Source: Megascapheus bottae (taxonomy: Eukaryota > Chordata > Mammalia > Rodentia > Geomyidae). Taken from it: a stretch of DNA of 64,000 bases. The first letter of the stretch is position 1; each line of letters starts with the position of its first letter. This document shows, in pieces, positions 48,939-60,540 of this stretch. The stretch spans positions 4,295,001-4,359,000 of the forward strand of contig JANJXV010000014.1 of the NCBI GenBank assembly GCA_024803745.1, read 5' to 3'. The translations under genes were made by a program, and so were the position numbers. The notes beneath the pieces were generated by a model that saw only the letters and a program-made list of their open reading frames with translations, was not told the origin of the DNA and ran no database searches.

Positions 48939-50583
48939 TGCACATATACACATTATTAAATGAAAACTCTGCCAAACCATGATATACAAAGAAAACTAAA
49001 GAACCCCACAATTTGACTGCTTTTAAAACTACTACTTCAGGCAAAATAATTATATGGAAGATAAGAATTGCTTTATTATTTACTAAAACATGGGCATGAA
49101 ACAATAGCTACAAAAGTATTTTTATTTTGTTATTTTCTCTAATCATGATCAGTATTAACAGTTGATACAATTTATGGAACAGAGGAAATGTATAAGTATA
49201 ATGACTGTGGTGTATAAGTTAACTAATTAGGACCATATACATGTTGCATGCCAAGTTGTGCTTATGTTTTAGGCAATGGAGGACAGAAATGGAAGTAGAG
49301 GCCATACTTCCTTGGAAATTCTTAAATGCAGAAGAAAAGCAACAAGCAAATAAGAAAATACATAAATGCATAAAAACAACCCTAAAATATTAGGGATAAG
49401 GGTCTGAATTTATTGAGAATTAAATACATACCATACAGCTAGAAGTTAAATATCAACAGCACAGGTTATGAAAAGAATACATCAATTTAATGTAGTAGAA
49501 TGAAGAATCCAGAAACACACTGGAACTTAACAAGGGATAATATTGACATTTAAAAACAGTGAAAAATACTGTGTAGGTTTTAAACTAATAAAAAGAATCC
49601 ACATGTGTTTGTGAAAAGGTAAAATAAAGTAGTAGAGAAATAGATTAAACATCTCAAAAACTTAACAGAAAAAAAATAGTGAAAAATGTCAAAAAATTCA
49701 AAATGATATCTGCATTGTTATTATATACAGGAACAGAACAGGTACAAGAGAGAATATAAAATATTTTATCTATTATACTATACATTCTATAATCCTAAGC
49801 CTAAAAAATGAGAAAGATCTGACATTACTTTAAGGCTCAAGGAAAAAAATTCTCACTTTTATTAGCCTGATTTAGCTTTAGGATGCCATGTATATAAACT
49901 AAGTTAGGCTATAAGTATATATAATGTTTAATAATTAATTTTTAGTGTTTTGATTTTATTGTTTTCATTCTGTGCATAGGTGATACAAGAATTAGAGACT
50001 GTGGGTAAGGTGATAAAATCATCTAGTAGGATAAAATCATCTAGTAAGAGAGAGGGAATATCCAGATTTAAATTCAGAGCTCCCTGGCTCTTATAAAGAG
50101 TGCCTATAAATCCCAAGGGGGGAAGGGGTGGGAGTGAAAACCAGAAGAGAAAGAATCCAATTTCTTTAAATAGGAAAAAGTTATAAACCAGAAACAAATG
50201 GTGAATGTCATGACTGATAGGGATTGGTACATCTAGAATATTCCTTCCAATATTATGTGTAATTCTCCAAGGTTAGAGACTTCCTAGATACCAGTAAGGA
50301 ACTAAAGCTATCAACACTATATTGAGCCACTAAGGCAGAATTAGGCAAGTCTGTATGTCTGGACTTGGAATGAATGCCCTTCAGTATCAAGAAAAATAAA
50401 ATCTCAGGATACTATATATAAATGAATAAATTAATGCTTTTTAAAATTGTACATTCCAAACACATGTGTTGATTTGCAAAAAAAAAAATATCTAGAGTGA
50501 TGAACCTTAAATCATTAACTGTTCCTACTTTGGGATGTTCTATTCAAGTACTAAGTCTGAGAATTTTAATCTATATAAAATAC
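48939..50583. other. Non-coding AT-rich stretch, nothing recognised
   Basis: Very A-rich on the + strand from 49300 to 49850. No supported feature. Confidence 0.45.
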
Positions 50584-50596
50584 AAAAGTTCTCTCT

Positions 50597-51003
50597 TATT
50601 CCACCTCACTCCAGTTAGAATGGCCATTATCAAGAAATTTAATAACAATAGATGCTGGCGGGGATGTGGCCAGGAGAGACTGCTACTACACTGTTGGTGG
50701 GAGTGTAAACTCATTCAACCACTATGGAAAGCAGTATGGCCATTCCTCAAAGGCTAAACATAGAGCTCCCCTATGACCCAGCAATCCCACAAGGACATAC
50801 TAAAGTACTAGCACAACAATGTTCATTGCAGCATTATTTACCATAGCAAAGATATGGAACCAACCCAGATGCCCCTTAGTAGATGAATGGATCAAGAAGA
50901 TATGGTACTTATACACAATGGAATTCTATGTTGCCATCAGAAAGAATGGCATTGCCCCATTTGTAAAGAAATGGAAAGACTTGGGAAAAAATTATATTAA
51001 GTG
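50597..51003 (+). pseudogene. LINE-1 ORF2 C-terminal fragment, broken
   Basis: ORF2 encodes the endonuclease/reverse transcriptase of L1. Here only the extreme C-terminal region is left, downstream of the catalytic domains. Two pieces can be read: one with 'CWRGCGQERLLLHCWWECK' (about 50653-50709), the other with 'FIAALFTIAKIWNQPRCP' (from about 50822) ending in a natural-looking stop at 51002. They are separated by an early stop at about 50755 after an apparent small deletion, and by loss of roughly 50 bp near 50790. No enzymatic domain remains, so it is a dead fragment. Confidence 0.93.
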
Positions 51004-51486
51004 AAGAAGAGCCAGACCTAAAGGAGCATAGGCTCCATGGAATCCCTCATTTGTAGTCATTAGTATACATCTTAGAATCTCCTAGCAGAGGATCACAATA
51101 GATCAAAAGCTATGTACATATGATCGTATAGAATGAGATTAATGAAATGACTTTAGGTTATAGAAACAAGAGGTTTACCTTTGTTATTGTCATTCTTAAT
51201 GTACCATGTGAAGTTATTTCTTTTCTCTTTTATTCTCATTTATGGTTAATCTCATGTTACTACTGTATCTGACTTTGTTACCTGGTATTTTGTAGATACA
51301 TTTATTTGTTTATTTGAAATAAGGAAGGGAAGGGGGAAAACAAGATGACTGGATAGGGGTGGAGAGAGGAAAAGGGGACAAAAACATGAGTAGGGATATC
51401 AAGGTTCTAGAAGTAACATACCCACTACCTGACCAATGTAACTGTAACCCCTCTGTACATTACCCCAACAATGAAATGTAATTTTA
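50597..51486 (+). mobile_element. 5'-truncated LINE-1 (ORF2 end plus 3' UTR)
   Basis: The last part of ORF2 runs to about 51003, followed by a 3' UTR with the 'gggaagggggaaaacaag' block and the terminus 'acccctctgtacattacc'. The 13-bp flanks at 50584-50596 and 51487-51499 ('aaaagttctctct' with one mismatch) show a single 5'-truncated insertion. This is the longest L1 in the window (about 0.9 kb, against roughly 6-7 kb for a complete element), and it cannot be mobile on its own. Confidence 0.95.
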
Positions 51487-51727
51487 AAAAGTTTTCTCTG
51501 ATTTATATTTTATCACTTAAAATATGAATATTTAAATATTTGATCAAGAAGAAAAAAGGAAATACAAATATTTTAGAACAAGTTGTGTTTAAAGAGTAAA
51601 CAACACATAACAGTTTGAAATGCAAGGAGAATGTTTTCCACATGGACCTGACTGGATAACATCCACATTCTTACCATTGAAAAAAAGATAAATCCAAAAT
51701 TTCCTTCTGAAGTTTCTTTATTGTTAA

Positions 51728-51880
51728 GCTCAGGGACAGTGCTGAAACTTTTCTGGTGGTTAATTAAAGATAAGAGTCTTACTGGCTTTTCTGTCTGGAC
51801 TGGCTTCTAACTGTCATCCTGAGAACTCAGCCTCTTGAGTAGCTAGAATTACAGGCTTGAGCCACCAGTGCCTGACCCTA
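51728..51880 (-). mobile_element. B1-like SINE with an inverted tail segment
   Basis: From 51752 to 51880 this is an antisense B1-like SINE ('tctggtggttaattaaagat', 'attacaggcttgagccacca'). Adjacent to it at 51728-51745, 'aagctcagggacagtgct' is right-monomer sequence in the opposite, sense, orientation. The right monomer is otherwise missing. Either an internal inversion or a second tiny fragment explains this. Confidence 0.75.
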
Positions 51881-52887
51881 CTCTGCTATTTTAAAGCAGA
51901 TTCCAAAGTATCTTGGTGACTTAAAAAAAACATTAATGAATTCAGCAGGATCATATGCTTGGTCTCTCTCTGTATGATTCAGTATTTGGTTAAGTTAAAC
52001 CATGCAACATGAAATAGGTATCCCAACCAGTTGCCCTCTGGGTTACTTCTGAAATACGGGTAATTTTTTTTTCCTTTTCACAGTTACTATTTTTAAAGAC
52101 CTCATGGACACGGATTGACATAAATGTATCATTTATGTGATAAATGTTCCCTGTCCTCTGCCCACCACAAGTCCCCTTGTCTTGCCATCAGGTTCTTGTT
52201 CTAAAAACTTATTTTAAAGATAGAATTTCAAATTGCATCTTATCTGACAATGCAACCTGTTTCCATAAGTTTATGATAAGCGTAAGTGCTTATGTGCTTA
52301 AAAGAAGCCACTTCGATAGTCACTGGCCCACTATTTGCCAGATTTAGAATTCAGTGTCTCCCCTCTGAAAAATGAAAGAAAAACTTTCCAAACAACTTGG
52401 AGGCAGACATCATCCAAAAGTGGTTGTTTCAGTGTTGTTCCATGGTTATCTTTTTACAGTTTAAACAATTATCAAATGTATTTTGAGCTACCCGCCCTAT
52501 TCTTTCCCCAACTGATTGCTCCGGAACATGAAGGCCTGCTATTTCTTCCTCTCAGGCCAGTTGAGGGTAATGGTTCAGTCCGTCTCTAGCTCACCCTCAT
52601 TCCCCCAGGGGTCTGAGTTAACTACACCTGCTCTGTTTTGAAGCAAGGAGACTACAGGGCATTTCTGGAGCCTGATCAGATAAAAAATCTTGCTCTTGCA
52701 AGCTCTGAACTGTCCCTATTCATCTGAGTAGTTCCCAAGCTCCAGGTGGACTACTGACATATGACCAGTTCTGTTTGACATCCTCTGTCACATAGGGAGG
52801 ACCTGATGGGTCAGAAAATCCTATCATCCCTACTGTCCTAGGAAGATGAGGGTTTCACGTATACAAAGCCTATAGACAGGCATCTGG
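51881..52887. other. Non-coding stretch, nothing recognised
   Basis: Frames at 52144-52347 and 52335-52589 overlap by a few bases in different phases and have no recognisable domain. Confidence 0.4.
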
Positions 52888-53085
52888 GTACAGTAGCTAA
52901 GTACAGGAATTGTGAGGTCACAGAGTCTAAGGTTAGGTTCCCTTCTGGTTCCCGACAATGTAACATCCTCCTTCCGAAATAGCTTTCTTAACCATTTAAT
53001 AGAGGTGCTAGTTTCTGATTCCCAGAGTTAACCGTGACAATTGTATGGTACTTGACATCTGACTATAGAAGAAATAAATGCTTCA
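52888..53085 (+). repeat. MIR SINE remnant
   Basis: 'tacagtagctaagtacagga', 'tctggttcccgac' and 'aataaatgcttcaatatta' follow MIR order in sense, diverged. Confidence 0.5.
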
Positions 53086-53681
53086 ATATTAGTGTTCTCA
53101 CATAAGGTGGCATACATGTATGTTGCCATATGTACAGGGCCTGGCAATTGGAGAATCCACTGTTCTTGGTTTGAGAATTCCTCATTTGTCCTATCCTTGA
53201 ACATGGGACTTCCATTTGGGGCACAATGCTCAATTTAAACTAGAAATGCCTTGTAATTGATCTAACCAACTTTGTGCTCCTTCCAAGGAGCTGTGGCTGT
53301 GCTGTATCTCCACATTTCTGTGTTTTTCTGTCCCTCAGGTTTAGTTACCTTGCATTCCAAGTTCCATGGAAGATGACAGATATCAATCCTTTGTTGAAAA
53401 CAAGTTCTCACAAAAGCATGTTTAATCATCTTGGTTACTTGGTTCTTCTAATTTCTATTCCATTGGCTGTCTTTCATATGTACTTCCTTTGCTTAAGGAA
53501 AGTCTGAATATGTACGATGGTTCTAGATTTATATTTTTAAAAAGTAAAAGAAACGGGTATAACTCTCTTCTAGAAAATGTGGGAAACATCATCAGTTTGT
53601 GAGAAATAGATTGTCAAATAAATAATTTCAAAAATCATATTTTATATACTATATTTCATAATGATTTATTAAAAACACACC
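53086..53681. other. Non-coding stretch, nothing recognised
   Basis: The 77-codon frame at 53274-53507 looks hydrophobic at its end but resembles no family I know. Confidence 0.4.
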
Positions 53682-53896
53682 AGGAGTTTGGCCTAGTGGT
53701 AGAGTGCTTGCCTAGCATGCACAAAGACCCCTTTTCTATTCCTCAGTACCACGTACATAGGAAAAAAAACACCAAAAGTGGTGCTGTGGCTCAAGAGGTA
53801 GAGCTCTAGCCTTGAGAAAATCCAAGGATGGTGCTCAAGCCCTGAGTTCAAGCCCCACAACTGGCCAAAAAGAAAAAAAAGAAAAAGAAAAAACAC
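53682..53896 (+). mobile_element. IDL-Geo-type SINE, full length
   Basis: Left monomer 'ggagtttggcctagtggtag' keeps the A box. The B box is altered. Right monomer 'gctgtggctcaagaggtaga' and 'gagttcaagccccacaactg' is followed by an A-rich GAAAA tail. The flanks, 'aaaaacacacc' on the left and 'aaaaacaccac' on the right, look like a duplication. Confidence 0.92.
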
Positions 53897-54402
53897 CACA
53901 CACATATACAACACTCACATAAGAAAGCATAAAACAGAAACAGTTACTTAAGAAATGGCCACACCCACACAAAACAGCACTCTAAAGCCAAAAGTAAATA
54001 TCGATGCAAGGCTCATCTTTTGGTCTTGACATGTTTCACAGTTAAAATTGAAGTCCAAATTTCTTGAACAAATTGACAGAAGCAGAAATGGCAAATCACT
54101 CTGTTCTGTGAAGCGTGATGATGTCATATCTAGCAGAGTGAGACCCAGCTCCATGCTGTAGGATCAATGTTTATCATGTCATATAGAGTGTGGAGTGAGG
54201 GAATTTGTACCACGTAGTTTTCCTCTCTGCTTACTTCTAGATCATATACAATGGAAACTTTGTAGAGAAAATTTGCTAACACTGGCAGAAGTCTGGCATC
54301 ACATCTATCTTTTCCACTACAGTTATCAGGCTTCATCATTTTTTCTCATTTTTATTATCTGTATGAAATATTTATTTCAACCATGTTTGCCCAATTATGG
54401 AT
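53897..54402. other. Non-coding stretch, nothing recognised
   Basis: Short overlapping frames on both strands. No supported feature. Confidence 0.4.
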
Positions 54403-54634
54403 TGGGTCCTGTGGCTCATTCCTGTAATCCCAACATCTCTTAGGAGGTGAAGATCAGGCAAATTGCGGTTTGACGCCAGCTCATTGAAATTGCAATTTGA
54501 ATTGTAGGTAAGAGGAGCCTGGACAGAGGCTGTCTATGCACAAAACTACAAGTCCCTATCTGAAAAATAAAGAAAAATAGAGCATCTGCTTTGAAAATGT
54601 AGAAGCCCTGAGTTCAAACCCCAGTACCAAAAAC
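54403..54634 (+). mobile_element. Old B1/ID-like dimeric SINE
   Basis: B1-like 'tgtggctcattcctgtaatc', with right part ending 'gccctgagttcaaaccccag' and 'taccaaaaac'. The right part resembles that at 39554 more than the common families, so it is likely an older wave. Confidence 0.7.
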
Positions 54635-56739
54635 AAACACTGATAACCACAACAAATATATGTGTACATATTTATCAAATTTTAGGATTAGCTCAACCTA
54701 CCCCTACTATTGCAATATAACTTTACAGACATGGTATCTGTAAAATAAAGTCTTACAGTTCAAACTCTTTCTCATGGTGCAGGTGATAGCATGTTCTGCC
54801 TTATCTCTCCGGGAGCTGCTAGTCTCCAATGATGATCCTGCTTTCCTAAAAGGCCAGGGGTATAAAAGACCCTGCAATTTTCCGCCAAAATTCCCTTCAC
54901 ATTTGACCTGGTACCTACAAATAAAGCTGCTATTGTGTCTGAGAACAGACTCTAAAACAGCCAGTACTAAAAAATCTCAGAGAAGGAAGTGGTTATTGTG
55001 TGGTCATTGTTCTTGTCCTTGTTTGAACATTTTAGGATTGATTTTGATCATGTGAATTATGTTAGGGGGATAAAAAAGGGACATGGCTCGTGGTTTTAAA
55101 AAAAAACAAAAATAAGGACATGGCTCGTTGTTTAAAAAAAATAATGTTGGGAAAGTTTTGCCTGCATGTATTCAGAGTTTCTTCTCTGCCAAAGGCTTCT
55201 TGTTACATCATGGTTCAAATCCACATTTCAAGTTCATGAGCACTTTTCTCCCATTTGACAAGTTGTCCAGTAGATGGCACAGTATTAACACTCTGTTAAC
55301 TTCTTATGCTAACAATTTTCTTAAACTTGGTTGAAAATTCTCTGGATGGATTTTTCTGAATGTGTCTATCATTGAAACACATGCTTACTATAGTTATTTC
55401 ATTTTTTGGAAATGTGATTTTGAGATTAAACAAATTTGAACTTAATGTCTTCTTTGGGACTTATGTGTTAATTCAAACCCATTCACCATGCCTCTTTCCT
55501 TCAACTATTTATATTATTGACTCAGTTACTGTTTTCTTTTGTGGAAATAGGTAAAAAAAAAAAACAGACATTAATTGGAAATGAATCTTAAAGGGTGACT
55601 TTTTTTTTACAAACTTCTGGGAAAAAATGCAGAATGAAGATTATTGAGCTGTAGTAGTAGGCAAACATCAGGAAGGTCATATCTACAAAATATGAGAATA
55701 ATTAAACAAAGGCCCAATACATTCCAACTACTTTAATATGCCGCTAAAGTGTTTTGCCATCTTTAATTTATTCAAATATGGTATTTGAAAAAAAGGTATT
55801 TGCCTGACAGCTTTTCTAATTGTTTTTGTCCCGCATCTCTTTTTATCATGTGTGTCTATATGTATGTGTCTGTTTAGTTCAAATAGAGTTTCTTGATTAA
55901 TAATTGCAAATTCTAAAGGTATGACATCCTGTTCATAATGATCTAAACAACAGATTTATCCACTAATTCTTCTTAAAAGGGAGAATAATACCATATAGTA
56001 AGCTACACAGAAAACACTGACAAAGTCATTGTTTTGAAAAACAATGATTAATTAAACATTCTAGATTGGGAAAAATAAGAAGCAGTGTACCACATATTGT
56101 GGTATTTAATGTAAGTGCAACAATTAACAAACTCCAGCCCTTAGGTTCTGAAGCAAATAATTCCATTTCATTATACTGCCAATCAGATCACTCTAGAAGA
56201 TAAGACTTTTAGTAGTTTTAACTGAAGTGCCTATTTGAATTGTTTAAAACATGCCCTGTTACGGCAGCACATGGTTTGGCTGTATTATATTGGTTAGTTA
56301 ATGATTGTCCCTCTTGAATAGTCTGGTTATCATAATATTTAAATTTGCTTCATTGTCTTTGCATATTTAATTGAGTCACAAAGACACAAACCTGAACTGG
56401 CTTTTCATTGGTCATTATCTCTTATGAAGAAATTTATTAACCCTTTACTCTATATAGACTCTATGGAGTCAGGTAGATTGAGTGAATTCCAAAGCCAGTT
56501 TCTTACACTTTTACTTTAGCCTTTTCATTTGGGTACATGCCCTGACTACAGATCCTGTCCTAAAATTATTCTCCTGAGGAACTTTCTTTGGAAAAAAAAA
56601 TGAACAACTTCAATCTTACTCTGCAGAGAAATTGACTTCATGGCATGTGATGTCAGCTTCCTAAAGTGGGTATTTGAAACAACCCATAGTCTGGTGGGAC
56701 AAGGATGAACCAATGTAACTGTGATACTCACTAGATACT
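54635..56739. other. Non-coding AT-rich stretch, nothing recognised
   Basis: Several 60-93 codon frames (for example 54774-55055) lack recognisable motifs. A 23-bp near-repeat of 'ggacatggctcgtggttt' lies at about 55079 and 55117. Confidence 0.45.
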
Positions 56740-56893
56740 ATGTTGAAAATGAACTTTACAACTTGGGGGAAAGGGAGTCAGGGAACAGAAAAGTGGGAGA
56801 AAAATGAGAGAAAGGGTAACACTGTTAAAAAAAAACACACTCATTGCCTTACTTATGTAACTCCTCTATACATCACCTTTACAATAAAAACAC
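56740..56893 (+). mobile_element. LINE-1 3' terminus
   Basis: 'gaaagggtaacactg', then 'actcctctatacatcacctt' and 'tacaataaaaa', are the L1 3' end in sense, the same type as at 27505. Confidence 0.7.
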
Positions 56894-58062
56894 ACACATG
56901 GACAGTTATAAATGCCTAAGAAACAAATGGGAATATTCAGAGGATCTTAAGACTCTTTTCCTACAGATATTCCCTTCTCTTTCTCCACTTTTCCTAGCAG
57001 AGAAAAATATAGAAATAATAATTATCTTTAAAATGAAATATTACTCTTAATTGCACATAACAGAAAGCCTTAGAGTAGTTCATCATTCAGTTCCTAAGAT
57101 TCTATCTGAATAAAGATGTCAGCAGCTAAAATAATGTATGGCTTTCTTCCAACTTTTCCTCATTGTCAACTGAAGGCATAGAAAGCTTCAATGATCAGCT
57201 AGCTATCCTCTGTGAATAACTGGCAGAAATGTAACAATTGGAAATTCTACATGATTTATTTTTGTCATATGTTTTACTCACATTTCCCATTCTCTTCTTG
57301 AAAATAGGGAAATGAGTTGAAGGAAGTACACTTCTTGACAGAATTTTGCATGGCAAAAATTTTAATCACACCATTGTAATTCTCTGAAAAAAGAGTATAC
57401 AAATTTAAATATTAATAGGCCCAGAAATAAAATTTTAAATTCACATTCATATGTATACACACATGCATACAAATTATGCCTCCTGGGTAAAATTACCATT
57501 ATAATTATTACCAATTTATAACTGGCCAAGACAACATAAATACATTATGAATCTTAATAATTAGTTAGAATTGAGTGTAAAGCTTCATTATAAATGCTTC
57601 AGTTAATGAGATGAATAAAAATGTTTTGTTTATGAAATCTGAGGAGTGTGGCCTGGAAATAGCCATTCGTTTCCATGCATAGCCAGCAAGGCAGTTCCAT
57701 ACATTCTTTTTCTGGGAAGCCATTGCCCATGCAGTGTCATGAGGCTTTCGGAACAGATAGTGTACCTGAGAACTCTGACACAAAGGTCAGGAGGAGACTG
57801 AAGTGGATGATTCTATTACAGATGATGTGAGTAGATCCAATTACATGCTTTACATAATGTATGAAATCTTCCCAATGTAACAAAACATTGTGATGGTTTA
57901 GCCATTTATGAGAGCTGTTCTTACCAAAACTCTACCTGGTTAACCTGTGTGACTTCTAAGAGCCACAAAACAAATAATCCCTGGTTCATATCTATGTATG
58001 CATGTACAATAAACAGTGCTGTTGTGCATAATTGTATCAAAACAACAGGAGAAAGCCAGAAT
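56894..58062. other. Non-coding stretch, nothing recognised
   Basis: No exon or repeat was recognised. Confidence 0.45.
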
Positions 58063-58255
58063 GTTTTTTTGCCAGTCCTGGGACTTGAACTCAGGGTCTG
58101 AGCACTGTCCTTGGCCTTTCTCAAGGCCAGAGCTCTACCACTTGAGCCACGGCACCACTTCCGGCTTTTTTCTATGTATATGATACTGAAGAATCAAATC
58201 TGGGTCTTTGCGCGTGCTAGGCAAGCACTCTACCTCTAGGCCAAAATCCCGGCCC
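58063..58255 (-). mobile_element. IDL-Geo-type SINE, full length
   Basis: Antisense: 'ttgccagtcctgggacttga', 'gagctctaccacttgagcca' and 'gctaggcaagcactctacct'. It inserted at 'gccagaat', repeated on both sides (58055-58062 and 58261-58268). Confidence 0.92.
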
Positions 58256-58268
58256 CAGAAGCCAGAAT

Positions 58269-60229
58269 TTTGCTAGGAGATTCAATATGAGCAGTTTTTA
58301 ATCTCTCCTAAAACACTTAACAGGGTGACTATACTTTATTTGAATGAATAATATCCTATGATTATAATAAAATTGCCAAAGATAGGTGGATGCTTCTGAG
58401 AACATGGCACTCACTTCAATATCAGCATTTTCTGGGTTTGTTCCTTTCCATCCGTTTATTTTTGTTTTGTCTTGTTTTTTGCATGAATATACATCTAGAT
58501 GAGTATGGATGGACTGCTTTGCCATATATTCCCCTCTAACGCCTATCCTGTTGAGTAGATGAGGGAACTTCCCTAAGGAAGGTTCTTAATTGAGATTCCA
58601 ATTCCCGTCCTTGTCAGATAATGAAAGAGGGGTGATATGAGGTCAGCCTCAGGTCATTAGCAAGACTACAGCTTCACTTCAGGAATTTAGTAGTGAGAGA
58701 GGTTTTTTGGGGGGGTGTATTTTTTTTAATTTAAAAACACTGTATCAAAAATCCAGCAAAAATAATTGGTAATAGAAGGAAAGACATTCCAGACTCAGAA
58801 GTCCCATGAGTCATCACTGGACCTCTTGCCAGTATAGGGTCTTTTTAAATCATGTTCTCAGGATCTTGGCCAACCTAACATCAGCTGCTCTGGAAATGGG
58901 TTTCCATCATTTCTTTGGCCAAATATCATCAAAATCCAGCAGGCAAAGTTTTTTGACCTGCATTGCTCAGTTCACTATAATCTCAGTACTAAGACATATA
59001 CTAAATTTCTAATTTGTATAATTTTAATTTAAACATTTATTCTGTTTTTGTCTTATACATCTGGAAGCAGAGTGTACACTTGTACAGTTCAAACTCAATA
59101 CACTCCATCCTTCTAAGTCTAAATTAAACAAATCTAGCCTTCAGAATTTTTTAATCTGTGGTATCTGAAAGGCAAGAGCATACATGAAGGCCTCCTACAG
59201 AACTATATCGTTTTGTTAAAGAACTAGATAGGCCTGAAAATATCAGCAAGATTGGAATTTGCATAAGCCCTTCAGGTTTGCCCCAAGGAGACCAAGTTAC
59301 ATTTTCTCATGGATATTTGTCTTCCCCCATTCCCATTCTACTAACTTTAATACCAGTGTAGCAGATCGAGCTGCCCACAAAGCAGCGCGAAGGAGGACAT
59401 CCAGGAATCAGTGCTAGGCAGCATTTTCTGCCCTTCTCCATGTCTGGGGAGAGTGAGGGGAAACTCTCAAAAGGATGAGTTCACTTTCAGCCTGGGAAAG
59501 CTGCAGAGCAGCCTGTCTTGCTGGTGGGCATGAAATGAGCCTTGAGCAGCATGAAATCTCTGACCACAGGTGTAGAGACTCGCAGTGACATAAATATCTT
59601 TGCTGTTGAGCAGTTGGAAGACGACTGTGGGAAGATTTGCCACAAGTTCCTCCTAGCCAAATCTGCCTTATAAAGAAATGGTCATTTGGGTTACACTGTT
59701 GCCAAGACTCTTGATAAGTGGCATTCCAACTTCCAGCTAAGAGAGTCATTCATACTGTGGAGTTGAGGGTAAGACATAAGTGAATGGTTGGTTATCTTGG
59801 ACCACTCTGAGAAAAGGAAGGAGGGGGGAGAACAAGAGAAAGCCATTAGATTAGAGAACAAAGCTGATGTGTTTGATTCCAAACACTTGAAGTCTACATA
59901 ATAAATAACTTCCATAGACAAAACTTGTAAAGCCAAATAAAGACCAAATTCTAATTTACATAACAAATTACTAGCCAGGAAATTAAGTACAGTATTAAAA
60001 TCTTTTCTAAATCTAACTCAAACTAATACGAAAACACGCAAAAGAAATGGAAAGCAAACTAACAAGGAGAGGGGAAGTCTAAACAAAATATATGAAAAAA
60101 ATAGAAATCTCCTCACAATGAATAGGAGTTATGAATTAATGTAACACATCATGCTTTCCTAACAATCTAGAAGTCTTTTTTAAAAAAAAGTAACATCCAG
60201 TCTTATCTGAGGTATAAAGACTCTATACC
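58269..60229. other. Non-coding stretch with one GC-richer patch
   Basis: A GC-richer segment at 59350-59760 carries a 111-codon minus-strand frame (59414-59749) without a recognisable domain. Nothing else is supported. Confidence 0.4.
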
Positions 60230-60540
60230 AAAAGGGGAAACAATGTATAAGAAGTATGGGCCGGGAGTTTGGCCTAGTGGTTAAAGTGCTTGCCTAGCAT
60301 GCATGAAGACCCGGGTTCGATTCCTCGGTACCACATACATAGAAAAAAGCCAGAAGTGGTGCTGAGGCTCAAGCGGTAGAGCTCTATCCTTGAGAAAGTC
60401 CAAGGACAGTGCTCAGGCCCTGAGCTCAAGCCCAGGACTGGCAAAAAAAAAAAAAAAAAAAAAAAAAAAGAAGTAATGCACTCACTATCTCGTGAATATA
60501 ATTGTAACCCCATTAAAAAATAATGTAAAAAAGTTTAAAA
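60230..60540 (+). mobile_element. LINE-1 3' terminus split by a SINE
   Basis: Flanking 'aatgcactcactatctcgtg' and 'aatataattgtaacccc' resemble the L1 3' end at 56740. The SINE at 60258 lies inside it. Confidence 0.5.
60258..60469 (+). mobile_element. IDL-Geo-type SINE, young-looking full copy
   Basis: This is the best-preserved copy in the window. The pol III A box 'tggcctagtgg' is at 60270-60280. A perfect-looking B box 'ggttcgattcc' is at 60314-60324. The right monomer is complete ('gtgctgaggctcaagcggta', 'gagctcaagcccaggactgg'). It ends in an uninterrupted run of 27 A (60443-60469), partly shared with the duplication 'aagaagta' (60249-60256 and 60468-60475). Long pure A tails shorten with age, so it probably inserted recently. 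Confidence 0.95.

Noticed and set aside
60264..60334. tRNA-like segment with intact A and B boxes
   Set aside because: It is the left monomer of a SINE, part of a dispersed dimer with an A tail. It is not a tRNA gene.
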